From: Puteibacter caeruleilacunae
GTDB taxonomy: Bacteria > Bacteroidota > Bacteroidia > Bacteroidales > Prolixibacteraceae
Assembly (NCBI GenBank): GCA_005217565.1
Contig: SJCO01000006.1
Location: 1 to 64,000, forward strand
DNA: 64,000 nt
Direction: 5' to 3'
Below the pieces are notes generated by a model. It was not told the origin of the DNA, did not search any database, and saw nothing but the letters and a program-made list of their open reading frames with translations. This document shows positions 1 to 8,102 of the stretch, in pieces (the stretch's first letter is position 1; every line of letters begins with the position of its first letter). The position numbers and the translations under genes are program-made.

Positions 1-1
1 A

Positions 2-787
2 AGGATTAATGATAAGTGGTGGGGGTATGATCGACTGACTGGTTTGGATGGTATTGCGCGTAATGATGTGGTGGTTTTTAATTATCCCGATAATGAGAAG
101 GAGTTTTTTATTAAGCGGTGTGTGGGGATGCCTGGCGATTTATTGAGTATTAAGCGTGGGAAGGTCTATATTGGAAGTGAGGAGGCTGAGGAAACTGCTT
201 TTGTGAAGCGTAATTATCGGGTGTACAGTCATCGATTTGAGGATTTGTTTGATACAATGGATTCTTTAGGATTGGTTTCATTAAATGATTACAAGCGGAG
301 TAAAGAGTTGTATCGGGTGGTGAAGTTTAATCGTGCTCAGGCCGCCGTGGTGAAAGAGTTGGAGGATCTGGACAGCATCAGTATTGCGGTAACAAAGCCT
401 GATTCTGTTGCTCGTGCTTTTCCCTGGAATAATCAGCTGAAATGGACTATGGATTATTATGGTGCGTTGAAAATTCCTTATAAAGGTATGAAGGTTAATC
501 TGAAAGGAGAGGATCGGATACTGTATCATAAGGCGCTAACTAAATTCGAAGGCTTGGAGTGGGATAAGGATCGGGAGGTGTATTTGAAATCTGGAGAGGT
601 AGTGACTGCTCATGTCTTCCGACAGGATTACTATTTCATGATGGGAGATAATCGTCACAACTCAGGAGATTCGAGAGTGTGGGGATTTGTTCCGGAAGAG
701 TATATAGTTGGGAAGGCAGTGTTGGTGCTATTTTCAAATGGTTCAGATGGTGTGCGTTGGGACAGAATGTTGAGGTGGATAGATTGA
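2..787 (+). CDS. lepB: Signal peptidase I, 5' part missing (window edge)
   Basis: The frame is open from base 2, so the gene starts upstream and about 261 C-terminal residues are present. It removes signal peptides from exported proteins at the inner membrane. Visible are the general-base lysine block (FFIKRCVGMPGD) and the late conserved block MMGDNRHNSGDSRVWG; the catalytic-serine block PSxSM must lie before the window. It aligns along its length with the complete lepB paralogue at 38708-39880, including the long stretch between the two blocks. TTG at 44 is not a credible start because the homology continues upstream of it. A propeller lipoprotein cluster follows on the same strand, as also happens after the second copy. 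Confidence 0.9.
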   Translation, partial: RINDKWWGYDRLTGLDGIARNDVVVFNYPDNEKEFFIKRCVGMPGDLLSIKRGKVYIGSEEAEETAFVKRNYRVYSHRFEDLFDTMDSLGLVSLNDYKRSKELYRVVKFNRAQAAVVKELEDLDSISIAVTKPDSVARAFPWNNQLKWTMDYYGALKIPYKGMKVNLKGEDRILYHKALTKFEGLEWDKDREVYLKSGEVVTAHVFRQDYYFMMGDNRHNSGDSRVWGFVPEEYIVGKAVLVLFSNGSDGVRWDRMLRWID

Positions 788-799
788 ATTACTACAAAT

Positions 800-932
800 C
801 CTCTGGTTGAAACCAGAGGTTAGTGAGATGGTGTAGATGAGAATGTACTAGCTACAGGTTTCTACCTGTAGATTTATGGAGCTTATCTCCCCTCTGCTCT
901 TTAGATTGACTAATGTCCGAGAAAATCGGACA
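800..932. repeat. Three perfect small hairpins in a row
   Basis: The 310-base gap between lepB and the first propeller gene holds three perfect inverted repeats: 800-819 (9-bp stem, 2-base loop), 852-871 (8-bp stem, 4-base loop) and 914-932 (7-bp stem, 5-base loop). None is followed by a T-run, so they are not clear terminators. They may be unrelated palindromic intergenic elements or a structured lepB 3' end. No small ORF of note was seen here. Confidence 0.5.
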
Positions 933-1010
933 GTTGAGAATGAAGTTGATTGATGGCAATCAGAGTGCTTTATGTAGTCGATCTTAATTTATAAGTGTTT
1001 GTGTTTTAGA

Positions 1011-1066
1011 GAATAATCTGTTAAATTCGTTTTTGTGAATGGTTGGTTGAGGCGTTGGTTTTTGAT
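1011..1066 (+). repeat. Repeated upstream element, copy A
   Basis: The segment starting aataatctgttaaattcg and running into a TGGTTGGTTGAGGCG-like stretch matches 6803-6856 (copy C) and, less well, 5031-5085 (copy B). All three lie upstream of propeller lipoprotein genes; this copy ends about 30 bases before the start at 1098. It may carry a shared promoter or operator, or mark a recombination junction. Confidence 0.5.
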
Positions 1067-1097
1067 TTTAAACTGAATAAAATTAAGCAACCTTACA

Positions 1098-2237
1098 ATG
1101 AAAATTTTGGTGAAAATGATGGCTTGTTTTATTGTTGTTGTCGTTTGTGGACAAAGCTGCAAGCAAACGGATTCCACATATACAACAATAAAAATAGATC
1201 CAACAGAAAAAAACAATGGGACAAAGGTCAGCTTAGAGATTGATACTATTATTTCTTTAGAGACCTGCGACGCTTCATTAATTGGCAGAATTGAAAAGGT
1301 AGAATATTATAAATCCAAATATTATGTGCTTGATGAGTATCATACCAAAACTGTTTTTGTTTTCGACTCAATTGGTAAGTTTCTTAACAAAACAATAAAA
1401 GGAAGAGGCCCAGGGGAAATTGCTGGCACATCATGTCTTGATATTGACCGAGTTAATGATGAAGTAAGAATACTAGATCACATTACATACAATCTTAACT
1501 TCTATGATCAGGATTTAAATTTTAAGCGTCGATTCCGATATTATAATGTCATAAGGAGCTTTGTTGGAATTAATGATAGTATGAATCTGGCATTTGTACG
1601 CATTTCTGTTAAAAAAGATGATGAAATCGGGAAACCACAATCCTATAATTATGCCATATACGATGATAGTTTATCGGTTGTTCTGGATAAGATTGGCCCA
1701 TTGCGAAGGAAATTAGCAAACGTACATGTTGCAATACCAATGAGTAAGTTTGGAAATGAGATCTTGTATTCCTGTATTTATAAATATGATATTTTTTCGT
1801 TGAAGAATAAGACACGTGAATTAAAATACAAAATTGATTTTGGAGAATATGCTTTAACAGAGGAGGATCTGGATAAGGGAATGGATTACGTTTGGAACTG
1901 TAGAATAGAGAATAAGAAAATCATAGCTCTGATGTTTTTGTTTCACAACAAAGAGTTTGTCACCTTCGGTTATCCGTTTAATAATAGAATGAGCTGGTGT
2001 ATTATTTCTAAGTCTAATGGGCGAAAAATTCATTCTAATGATTATACCGAACAAGAATTCCCAATAGCAAAAATCGTTGGCGTTTTTTCATCTGACAAAT
2101 TTATTGCCTGCGTCAATCCAAAAGATATGAGGAAATTCCTAATTCAGAATAATAAAGATGAGGAGGCCAGTAAAATTAAAGATATAGATAATCCATATTT
2201 AGTGGTTTTCAAACCAAATATTGATGGCAATAGTTAA
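1098..2237 (+). CDS. 6-bladed beta-propeller lipoprotein, paralogue 1
   Basis: A 379-residue protein of the 6-bladed beta-propeller family common in Bacteroidota (PF17170-like, assigned from memory). The hydrophobic leader ends in a cysteine near residue 21 (GQSC), so it is probably a lipoprotein, though the lipobox is loose. Family marks are LFxxDxxGKF-type strands, the motif GRGPGEI near residue 105 (most siblings have a tyrosine after GE), and the C-terminal DNPYLVVFKP. Biochemical function is unknown for the family; propellers of this sort usually bind ligands or proteins. It is the first of six paralogues before pgk. A tiny hydrophobic ORF overlaps its 3' end. Confidence 0.8.
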   Translation: MKILVKMMACFIVVVVCGQSCKQTDSTYTTIKIDPTEKNNGTKVSLEIDTIISLETCDASLIGRIEKVEYYKSKYYVLDEYHTKTVFVFDSIGKFLNKTIKGRGPGEIAGTSCLDIDRVNDEVRILDHITYNLNFYDQDLNFKRRFRYYNVIRSFVGINDSMNLAFVRISVKKDDEIGKPQSYNYAIYDDSLSVVLDKIGPLRRKLANVHVAIPMSKFGNEILYSCIYKYDIFSLKNKTRELKYKIDFGEYALTEEDLDKGMDYVWNCRIENKKIIALMFLFHNKEFVTFGYPFNNRMSWCIISKSNGRKIHSNDYTEQEFPIAKIVGVFSSDKFIACVNPKDMRKFLIQNNKDEEASKIKDIDNPYLVVFKPNIDGNS

Positions 2238-2370
2238 GATTATACTATTCTGTTTTTACATATTTGGGTGTTTCTTTTGTCTTACACTTAATCTCTTCAG
2301 AGGAAGAAAAGTTATTGTCAAAGAAGTTTTCAGCTACTGCATCGGGAATTGCATATTGTATAATCAGTAG
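2224..2370 (+). CDS. Possible 48-aa membrane peptide or truncated partner gene
   Basis: An ATG at 2224 lies inside the 3' end of the propeller gene and overlaps its stop by 14 bases; the frame runs 48 codons to TAG at 2368-2370. The product starts MAIVKIILFCFYIFGCFF, one strong membrane segment, then a short basic tail. The propeller at 27278 likewise overlaps (by 4 bases) the start of a membrane-anchored CxxC protein whose N-terminus is of the same kind. This ORF could therefore be the N-terminal relic of such a partner or a real small membrane protein. No clear homologue is recognised. Confidence 0.3.
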   Translation: MAIVKIILFCFYIFGCFFCLTLNLFRGRKVIVKEVFSYCIGNCILYNQ

Positions 2371-2613
2371 GGGGATTCCACAATATTATTTAAGCAACTA
2401 CCCAATAAAAATTTGATATATAGATTTAATCAAAGTTTGTGTCGTGCATGTTTAAGGAAGGTTATTTAAACTGATTTAGCGTTATTCATAAAATATGTTA
2501 TAAAACACAACTCTCTTGTCACCCGTTTTTGGTTTTTCAAGTGCCTCTATAATGAAAGAGGTATAAACCACCTCCATGTAATTGAAATGCTAATTAACCA
2601 AAAGAACAAAACA
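2371..2613. promoter_or_regulatory. LytTR upstream region with shared motif
   Basis: Noncoding stretch before the first LytTR gene. At 2537-2561 a segment starting tcaagtgcctctataatg, with an imperfect stem CCTCT/AGAGG, resembles 4386-4409 (gcaagtgccttagatataaa) upstream of the second LytTR gene. The two segments lie 77 and 261 bases before the respective start codons. This could be an autoregulatory site, but the match is short. Confidence 0.3.
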
Positions 2614-2940
2614 ATGCCCAACGATCACATTGTAATTGTGTATAGAAGAGAGTTTATAGAAATAGCGTTCGAATCGATTGAGTATATCAGTACTGATGAC
2701 TACCTAACAACGTTTTTCTATGTAAATGGAAATAAATTTACTTGCACAAAGCCTTTGAATAAGATTATTCCAAAGCTTAATGCTGACTTCTATCAAATTA
2801 ACCGTTCGCAGGTTGTAAATCTTAATAAAGTGACTTCAGTTGCTGATAACCGGGAGCTTGAACTAGAGGGAGACGTAAAGTTAACAGTGGCGTGCCGCAG
2901 GATTAAAGAGTTAAAAAGACGGATTAAAAATAGCGCATAA
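2614..2940 (+). CDS. Stand-alone LytTR DNA-binding protein 1
   Basis: A 108-residue protein made only of a LytTR domain, the beta-strand DNA-binding module usually joined to a response-regulator receiver. Diagnostic stretches are IEYISTDDYLTTFFYVNG, KPLNKIIPKLNADFYQINR and SQVVNLNKV, followed by a basic tail (RRIKELKRRIKNS). No receiver or membrane segment is present. ATG 2614 is chosen over the ATG at 2587 because the paralogue at 4647 aligns from that methionine. It precedes a propeller lipoprotein gene, the same order as the second LytTR gene, so it may regulate its neighbour (inference). Confidence 0.85.
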   Translation: MPNDHIVIVYRREFIEIAFESIEYISTDDYLTTFFYVNGNKFTCTKPLNKIIPKLNADFYQINRSQVVNLNKVTSVADNRELELEGDVKLTVACRRIKELKRRIKNSA

Positions 2941-3062
2941 AGCTAACTGGTTGAGATGAGATGTGTGTATGGGGGTAATCGGGAAATCATTTCTTTTTTA
3001 TTTAACGACTTTCAGCTGACGTGGGATGATTTGAGTCATTTGCCACAACAAAATATATAGAT

Positions 3063-4199
3063 ATGAAATCGATTTTTGGAATAATGAGTTTGTGCATCTT
3101 GATTCTTTTGGGGTGTAATAATAAGAAAGATCAGCAGATTAAAAGCATAAAAATAGATTGTCAGAAACATGAATCTTTTGTTTATTCTGATTTGTTTGAA
3201 AATCCAGAATTTATTCCTCTTGAAACCACTAAAGAGTCAATAATTGGTGGTATTAATAGGATTCAGGTAAGTAAGGATTATATTATTATTCTGGACCGAG
3301 ATATTTCAAGCAGTCTTTTTGTTTTCTCCAGACAAGGTAAGTTTATTCGGAAAATATCAAGTCAGGGGAAAGGACCAGGAGAGTATATTTCAATCACAGA
3401 CTTTCAGTATCATGAAGAAGAGGATAGAATGTATATTTATGATGGGGAAGCTGAGACAGTTAAGATATTTAAAGTTGATGGGAGTTTCGTAGAGAATGTA
3501 AAGGCCGGAGTTTTTGCTTCTTCTTTTAGAGTGTTGGATCGAAATCGATTCTTGTTTTGTGCGTTTATTAATTATAGTTTTTACATCACGGAAGGAAAAG
3601 AAAGAGTGTTGTCTTATCGGGAAAAACAAGATGGTGAGAATTCGTTTTATTTTGCTCCGTCCTCTTATATGATATCTCAGAATTGCAACGAGGTTCTGGC
3701 TTGTGCAACATTTTCACCTTACATATATGAGGTGAATGATAATAGAATAACTCCAATGTATTATTTTGATTTTGGAGAATATTGTCTGCCCAATGATTTC
3801 TTTGAAAAATATAGGAAAGAGAATTGGAAGCATCAGGTTCGGAAAAAGAATTATTGCTATGCTTTTAATGGACTGACTCATAATAAGCGTTACTTAATGT
3901 TTGAAGTATTTCAAGGACGAGGAGGATGTTCTATTTTTTATGATAGGGTGAAAGGTGAAGCGTATTCTTTCAATAAGTTTAAAGATGATTTGACATATAT
4001 CTATCCAAGGATGAATATGTTACTTGGCGATGATAAGATGTTGTGTTTTGTTGAGCCATATAAGTTGAAAAACTATAAGAAGACAATTAAAATTATGGGA
4101 GCAGATCCAGATCCTGCAATCCAACATCAATTGCAGGATTTATCTGAAAGATTTGGAGAATCTGATAACCCAATATTGGTGATTTATGATTTAAAGTAA
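3063..4199 (+). CDS. 6-bladed beta-propeller lipoprotein, paralogue 2
   Basis: A 378-residue secreted lipoprotein: hydrophobic leader then a good lipobox (ILLGC, cysteine about residue 18). Propeller marks are FVFSRQGKFIRKISS, GKGPGEYISITDFQY near residue 110, and the C-terminal SDNPILVIYDLK. It lies 122 bases downstream of the first LytTR gene on the same strand and is the likely target or partner of that regulator by position. A long insertion-like region before the C-terminus (residues 340-360) is not obvious in the siblings. Function unknown. Confidence 0.82.
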   Translation: MKSIFGIMSLCILILLGCNNKKDQQIKSIKIDCQKHESFVYSDLFENPEFIPLETTKESIIGGINRIQVSKDYIIILDRDISSSLFVFSRQGKFIRKISSQGKGPGEYISITDFQYHEEEDRMYIYDGEAETVKIFKVDGSFVENVKAGVFASSFRVLDRNRFLFCAFINYSFYITEGKERVLSYREKQDGENSFYFAPSSYMISQNCNEVLACATFSPYIYEVNDNRITPMYYFDFGEYCLPNDFFEKYRKENWKHQVRKKNYCYAFNGLTHNKRYLMFEVFQGRGGCSIFYDRVKGEAYSFNKFKDDLTYIYPRMNMLLGDDKMLCFVEPYKLKNYKKTIKIMGADPDPAIQHQLQDLSERFGESDNPILVIYDLK

Positions 4200-4646
4200 G
4201 ATGAGTGAGTATTATACAATGAGTATTAATGCAATCAAGAAAGACTGATGATAATTTAGTGTTGATGTTGTATAAATCGTATGGGGTAGTTGAATAGAAA
4301 AGAATGAAGAGGAGGAGTGTTTTTAAGATGAATTAGTTAAAAATATGTTGTACAGCATGGTTGGGATCTAAACTTTTTTCATTTGGCAAGTGCCTTAGAT
4401 ATAAAAGGGCGATTGTCCTTTTGGTATTTGTAAAAAATCAAAAAGAAGAAGAATGAAGTTATTACAACCCTTTACTATTTGTTTTATTGATCTTTGTAAG
4501 ATCACTCCTTGTTATTTGCTTACTAAAAATCGAAGAAGTACCTCCTCGGGTTAGATATCAGTGTGTATTTAAGATATTTAGGTTTGACCGGATATTCCTA
4601 TTGGAATTTTCTGGTTGGTTTTTGTCGTTAATAAATAGATACAATA
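4200..4646. other. 447-base noncoding gap before second LytTR gene
   Basis: No convincing gene is seen. It contains the LytTR upstream motif at 4386-4409, a small stem AAAGG/TCCTTT just downstream, and GATCTT/AAGATC near 4489-4503. A 33-codon ORF from ATG 4454 has a purine-rich stretch before it but no recognisable product. The length suggests a promoter region with a long leader. Confidence 0.35.
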
Positions 4647-4988
4647 ATGCATACTGATTATATAGAGATTAGAAATAGAGAGAAGCTTGTAAGGATAACG
4701 TTCGACTCGATTGTGTACATTAATACGTCTGATTACTTGACAACGTTTTATTGTTTTGGAGGAGAGACTATGCGGTGCACAAAGCCTTTGATTAAAATTC
4801 TACAAAAATTGAGTGCCGATTTTTATCAAATAAATCGGTCACAAGTTGTCAACCTTAAATGGATTAATTCATTAGAATCTAACCGAGACATTGTTGTCGC
4901 AGGGACCACGAGATTAACTGTCGCAAATCGTCGCCTGAAGGGACTTCGAAGCGAGCTCGAAGAACATTGTTACACGCTCGCGAGATAA
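4647..4988 (+). CDS. Stand-alone LytTR DNA-binding protein 2
   Basis: A 113-residue LytTR-only protein clearly paralogous to the one at 2614-2940: both share the YINTSDYLTTF/YISTDDYLTTF strand, CTKPL.KI..KL.ADFYQINRSQVVNL and LTVA.RR. There is no receiver, so it cannot be phosphorylated like classical LytR/AgrA regulators; activity would be set by expression, a ligand or a partner. A propeller lipoprotein gene follows after a 397-base gap, repeating the LytTR-then-propeller order. Confidence 0.85.
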   Translation: MHTDYIEIRNREKLVRITFDSIVYINTSDYLTTFYCFGGETMRCTKPLIKILQKLSADFYQINRSQVVNLKWINSLESNRDIVVAGTTRLTVANRRLKGLRSELEEHCYTLAR

Positions 4989-5085
4989 AACCATACGCTC
5001 ACGAAGTCGACCAGAAAAAGCTGTGAATGTATAATGTAATACGTTAAATTAGTCATTGTGGTTGGCTGATTGAGGGGTGGATTTA
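4987..5085 (+). repeat. Repeated upstream element, copy B
   Basis: It starts at the stop codon of the LytTR gene with a 19-base exact match (aaaaccatacgctcacgaa, 4987-5005) to 6756-6774, then continues with diverged similarity through ATGTATAA..AAT..GTTAA and TGAGGGG.GGATTTA. The shared block spans about 100 bases between B and C; copy A has only the second half. Coding sequence lies on its left side in B and a gene relic in C, which suggests a recombination junction as well as a possible control site. Confidence 0.6.
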
Positions 5086-5239
5086 TATCCTCTTTCAATG
5101 TTATTAAGTGATAGTAGTCAGACATATAAGTTGTTTTCTTGTGTGTCAAATTAAATTACACATTTGAGAGCAGTTATAATGATTCTAAACCTATTCAATA
5201 ATGATGTTCAAATTTCAGATCATTAAAAACAGTATGCAA

Positions 5240-5347
5240 ATGAATCAATTAAAGATCTTGTTTCGGGACTGTAAAGTATTGGCTGTTTTGCTGATATTAT
5301 TAATTTATTGTGGGCGTGCTAATATTTCTAAGAATCGGTGTATTTAG
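5240..5347 (+). pseudogene. Lipoprotein signal-peptide relic or tiny lipopeptide
   Basis: A 35-codon ORF (an in-frame ATG also lies at 5234) encodes a basic start, a leucine/isoleucine-rich core and LLIYCG, which looks like a lipobox, then only about 12 more residues before TAG. It sits in the gap just before the propeller gene at 5386. The simplest reading is the leftover 5' end of a deleted propeller lipoprotein gene; a genuine tiny lipopeptide cannot be excluded. Confidence 0.35.
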
Positions 5348-5385
5348 ATGAAGTGGAGGTTGTCAATTCTAATTTTTAAGAGGTT

Positions 5386-6549
5386 ATGAGAAACAATAGT
5401 GGAATTGGTAGGCTAATCAAGGTGAATGTTTTGATTGCTCTGGCGATTATAATGTGTTGCGCTTGTGTGAGTAATAGTAAGAAGGCAGTTAAATTACCAG
5501 AGATATTGCTAACATCGGAGCTGCGTGCCGGGAAAGGTAATATTGATTATCTGATTTCGAAGACAGAGTTTGTTCCGCTGGAGACAAATAGTAGATCCTT
5601 GTTTAAAGAAATATCAAAGCTTTTTATTTGTGGAGATACATTAATTGTTGGGGATTATAAGTTAGGAAAGGTATTGCTTTTTGGGCGTGATGGATCATAT
5701 ATCTCTTCATTTTCACATCTTGGAAGAGGGCCAGGTGAGTATGGAAATATTCAGGATATTACTTTTGATGAGAAAAATAGAACGATTTTTATCTGTGATT
5801 TTGTTAAAAGGAAAATCCATAATTATAAGTTGGATGGTTTATATCTGAATTCATCTGATATTAATATAAAGAATGCTGGGGAGTTTTTCTATTCATATCT
5901 GGATTACTTTGTTTTTTATCGCCACAATCAAATATTTCCTGCACATAGTAATAGTAATTTAGTGATAACAGACAAAAAGCAAAAATACATAAGATCCGGG
6001 ATAACGATACCTGAGACTATTCGGAACTTATCGTTTTTGGGAAATTCTTTCATGTCCTCTTCGGATTCATGTCTTTATGTTTATCCCTGTTTTAAGGATA
6101 CAATCTTTCAGATTGATCCTCAGTTGAATATAGTACCGAAATTTTCAGTGAAAATCGAGGAAAAACTAGATGTAAAACAGTCTCATCATTGGGATAAAAG
6201 GTACAAGAGCTCATCGGAATTTTTCCAAACGATACATGCAGATGATTTTATTTGGCAGACAAGTGATTTTTATGCACTGTCGAATTATATTGTTTTTAAA
6301 TACTTATCAAATTCAGGATATTCTTTGGTAATATATTCAAAGGAGGATGATACGACACGCATTTTCACTCATCCATCAGTAACTAAAGGTAATTTTTTAT
6401 TCACTCCTATTGGCAGGGATGGTGATTGTATTGTAGTTAATCTGGCAATAGCGGATAATGTGGAAAGAGTGAATAAATTCGTCGATTCGAAGATTGATCT
6501 TAATAGTAATCCGGTTTTATGTTTTATCACACTTAAAAAATCTAAATAG
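5386..6549 (+). CDS. 6-bladed beta-propeller lipoprotein, paralogue 3
   Basis: A 387-residue protein with an N-terminal hydrophobic segment ending in MCCAC, a plausible lipidation site. The propeller signature appears as LLFGRDGSYISSFSHL followed by GRGPGEYGNIQDITF near residue 115, and the C-terminus carries NSNPVLCFITLKK. The usual EFVPLET strand is present at about residue 61. It follows the second LytTR gene. A truncated lipoprotein-like ORF starts 10 bases after its stop. Function unknown, outer or inner membrane face not determinable. Confidence 0.8.
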   Translation: MRNNSGIGRLIKVNVLIALAIIMCCACVSNSKKAVKLPEILLTSELRAGKGNIDYLISKTEFVPLETNSRSLFKEISKLFICGDTLIVGDYKLGKVLLFGRDGSYISSFSHLGRGPGEYGNIQDITFDEKNRTIFICDFVKRKIHNYKLDGLYLNSSDINIKNAGEFFYSYLDYFVFYRHNQIFPAHSNSNLVITDKKQKYIRSGITIPETIRNLSFLGNSFMSSSDSCLYVYPCFKDTIFQIDPQLNIVPKFSVKIEEKLDVKQSHHWDKRYKSSSEFFQTIHADDFIWQTSDFYALSNYIVFKYLSNSGYSLVIYSKEDDTTRIFTHPSVTKGNFLFTPIGRDGDCIVVNLAIADNVERVNKFVDSKIDLNSNPVLCFITLKKSK

Positions 6550-6559
6550 TATTTGCTTT

Positions 6560-6712
6560 ATGGGAGTAAAAAGTAATAATAATCGTGTTAGTGCTGCTAT
6601 TTATGGAGTACTCTTTCTCTTGTGTGTTTGTAGTTTTAGCTGTCAGAGAAAAAGGACCAATTTAAATGAAACTGGTGTGAATTATGTATTAGAAATTAAT
6701 CCTAAACTGTAA
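6560..6712 (+). pseudogene. Truncated propeller-type lipoprotein relic
   Basis: A 50-residue ORF from ATG 6560 has a hydrophobic core and lipobox-like SFSC near residue 29, followed by about 20 residues and a stop. The layout matches the first 50 residues of the adjacent propeller lipoproteins, whose propeller domain is then missing. The repeated element copy C begins 44 bases after its stop, consistent with loss of the rest of the gene by recombination at that repeat. A short functional lipoprotein is the alternative. Confidence 0.45.
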
Positions 6713-6755
6713 TGAAAAACAGCTTGTCTGAGATTTTTTTTGACGTTTACGGGCA

Positions 6756-6856
6756 AAAACCATACGCTCACGAAAAATAATCCTAACAGCTTGATATGTA
6801 TAAAATAATCTGTTAAGTTCGTTTGAGTGAAGAGTGGTTGAGGGGGCGGATTTAAC
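6756..6856 (+). repeat. Repeated upstream element, copy C
   Basis: It carries the 19-base exact match to copy B at 6756-6774 and the AATAATCTGTTAA.TTCGTTT segment shared with copy A. It lies between the lipoprotein relic and the propeller gene that starts at 6944. The three copies are in the same orientation relative to the downstream propeller genes. Confidence 0.6.
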
Positions 6857-6943
6857 GAGTGAGGCAGTGATAGCGTCGTTGTTTAAAACGGGGGAATTGC
6901 CGGAAGATTATTGTCTTTATCTGTAGCCTTTAAAATAGATTAC

Positions 6944-8062
6944 ATGAAGAGTTTTAGCATTAATTATTTATTAGCTGTCTTGTTGTTGTTATTTGGATGC
7001 TCGCAAGACAAAACTAAGGTGGTAGAGGATGTTCGCATTCTAGATCTTGAGGATGTGGAAAAGTTGTCCGATACTAATCTTATTACCGATATTGAATATA
7101 TTCCATTGTCTTCAAAGGGAGATCATTTTATTGGAGAAGTATGTCGTGTGATATTTAAGAATAACATGTTCTATATCTTCGACTTTTTAGTCAATAACTC
7201 CGTAATGGTGTTCAATGATAGTGGTGGATTCGAGTATGAAATCAGCAAGACAGGCAACGGTCCCGGTGAGTATGTTAGTGTTAGTGATTTTGAAGTAGAC
7301 GATAGTGGGAATATTTATATGATGGACGCTGGCGGACAGAAAATGATCTGCTACTCCGACAGAGGTCAGTCGTTTAAGGTTATCAGACTACCTAAGTTTT
7401 TTATTGAGTTTGCTTTTGCTAAAAATAATAAGATGGTGGCTTATAGACCGTTCTCAAGTAGCGGACTTGAGGATTGTTACGGAATAGTTGATCTGAATGA
7501 AAATAAATACGAGACTATATTTCCTCTTAGAGATTTTATTGATGAACACGGTACTTTTAAAGAATTGTCTCACATATTTTCATCTGGTGGAGATTTATGG
7601 TTTTCTCCTCGATTATCCAACCGTATCTATAGTTTTAGGGATGATAAAGCAATAGAAAGGTATCGGTTCAAAGATGGTTTATTGCCTGAAAAGATTGATG
7701 AAGGCTTGCTTAATGAATATGGTTCTATTAGACAAAGTCCAGAGTATATATCTTCAATAAAAGGGATTTTTGAGACAGATAATACTGTCATGATTTCTTA
7801 CCAAATGAGATATGTTGAGAACTTGTTGGTTTCTAAGAATACGGATAAATTGTGTTTATTGAGAGACATACTTCCTGCTGAAATGCCTGGTAAACATCGG
7901 ATTATTGGATCAGACGGAGATGTTTTTATTTCTGTTGTCAATAAACTGCGTGTTGAAGATATTGAGGCCTTAAATCTGAGTGATAAAGATAAGAAGAGGT
8001 TTCAGGATTATGACTATAACTCCAATCCTGTAATAGCGCTTTTCAAGGTTCGAAAATTCTAA
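6944..8062 (+). CDS. 6-bladed beta-propeller lipoprotein, paralogue 4
   Basis: A 372-residue lipoprotein. ATG 6944 is chosen because it begins a clean signal peptide with lipobox LLFGC (cysteine about residue 19); the frame also extends back to a TTG at 6911 that would put 11 polar residues ahead of it. The propeller signature is VMVFNDSGGFEYEISK, GNGPGEYVSVSDFEVD near residue 105, and NSNPVIALFKVRKF at the end. First of three closely spaced propeller genes (40- and 52-base gaps), probably one operon through 10623. Confidence 0.82.
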   Translation: MKSFSINYLLAVLLLLFGCSQDKTKVVEDVRILDLEDVEKLSDTNLITDIEYIPLSSKGDHFIGEVCRVIFKNNMFYIFDFLVNNSVMVFNDSGGFEYEISKTGNGPGEYVSVSDFEVDDSGNIYMMDAGGQKMICYSDRGQSFKVIRLPKFFIEFAFAKNNKMVAYRPFSSSGLEDCYGIVDLNENKYETIFPLRDFIDEHGTFKELSHIFSSGGDLWFSPRLSNRIYSFRDDKAIERYRFKDGLLPEKIDEGLLNEYGSIRQSPEYISSIKGIFETDNTVMISYQMRYVENLLVSKNTDKLCLLRDILPAEMPGKHRIIGSDGDVFISVVNKLRVEDIEALNLSDKDKKRFQDYDYNSNPVIALFKVRKF

Positions 8063-8102
8063 GAGGTAAGCGAATGATATTAGAAAACATAAAACAATAA
8101 GC

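Noticed and set aside
800-932. Three hairpins considered as a CRISPR-like or attachment array
   Set aside because: The hairpins differ in sequence and spacing, and there are no cas or integrase genes.
4454-4555. 33-codon ORF with a purine-rich region upstream of its ATG
   Set aside because: No signal peptide, membrane segment or similarity to anything nearby; length is within chance for AT-rich noncoding DNA.
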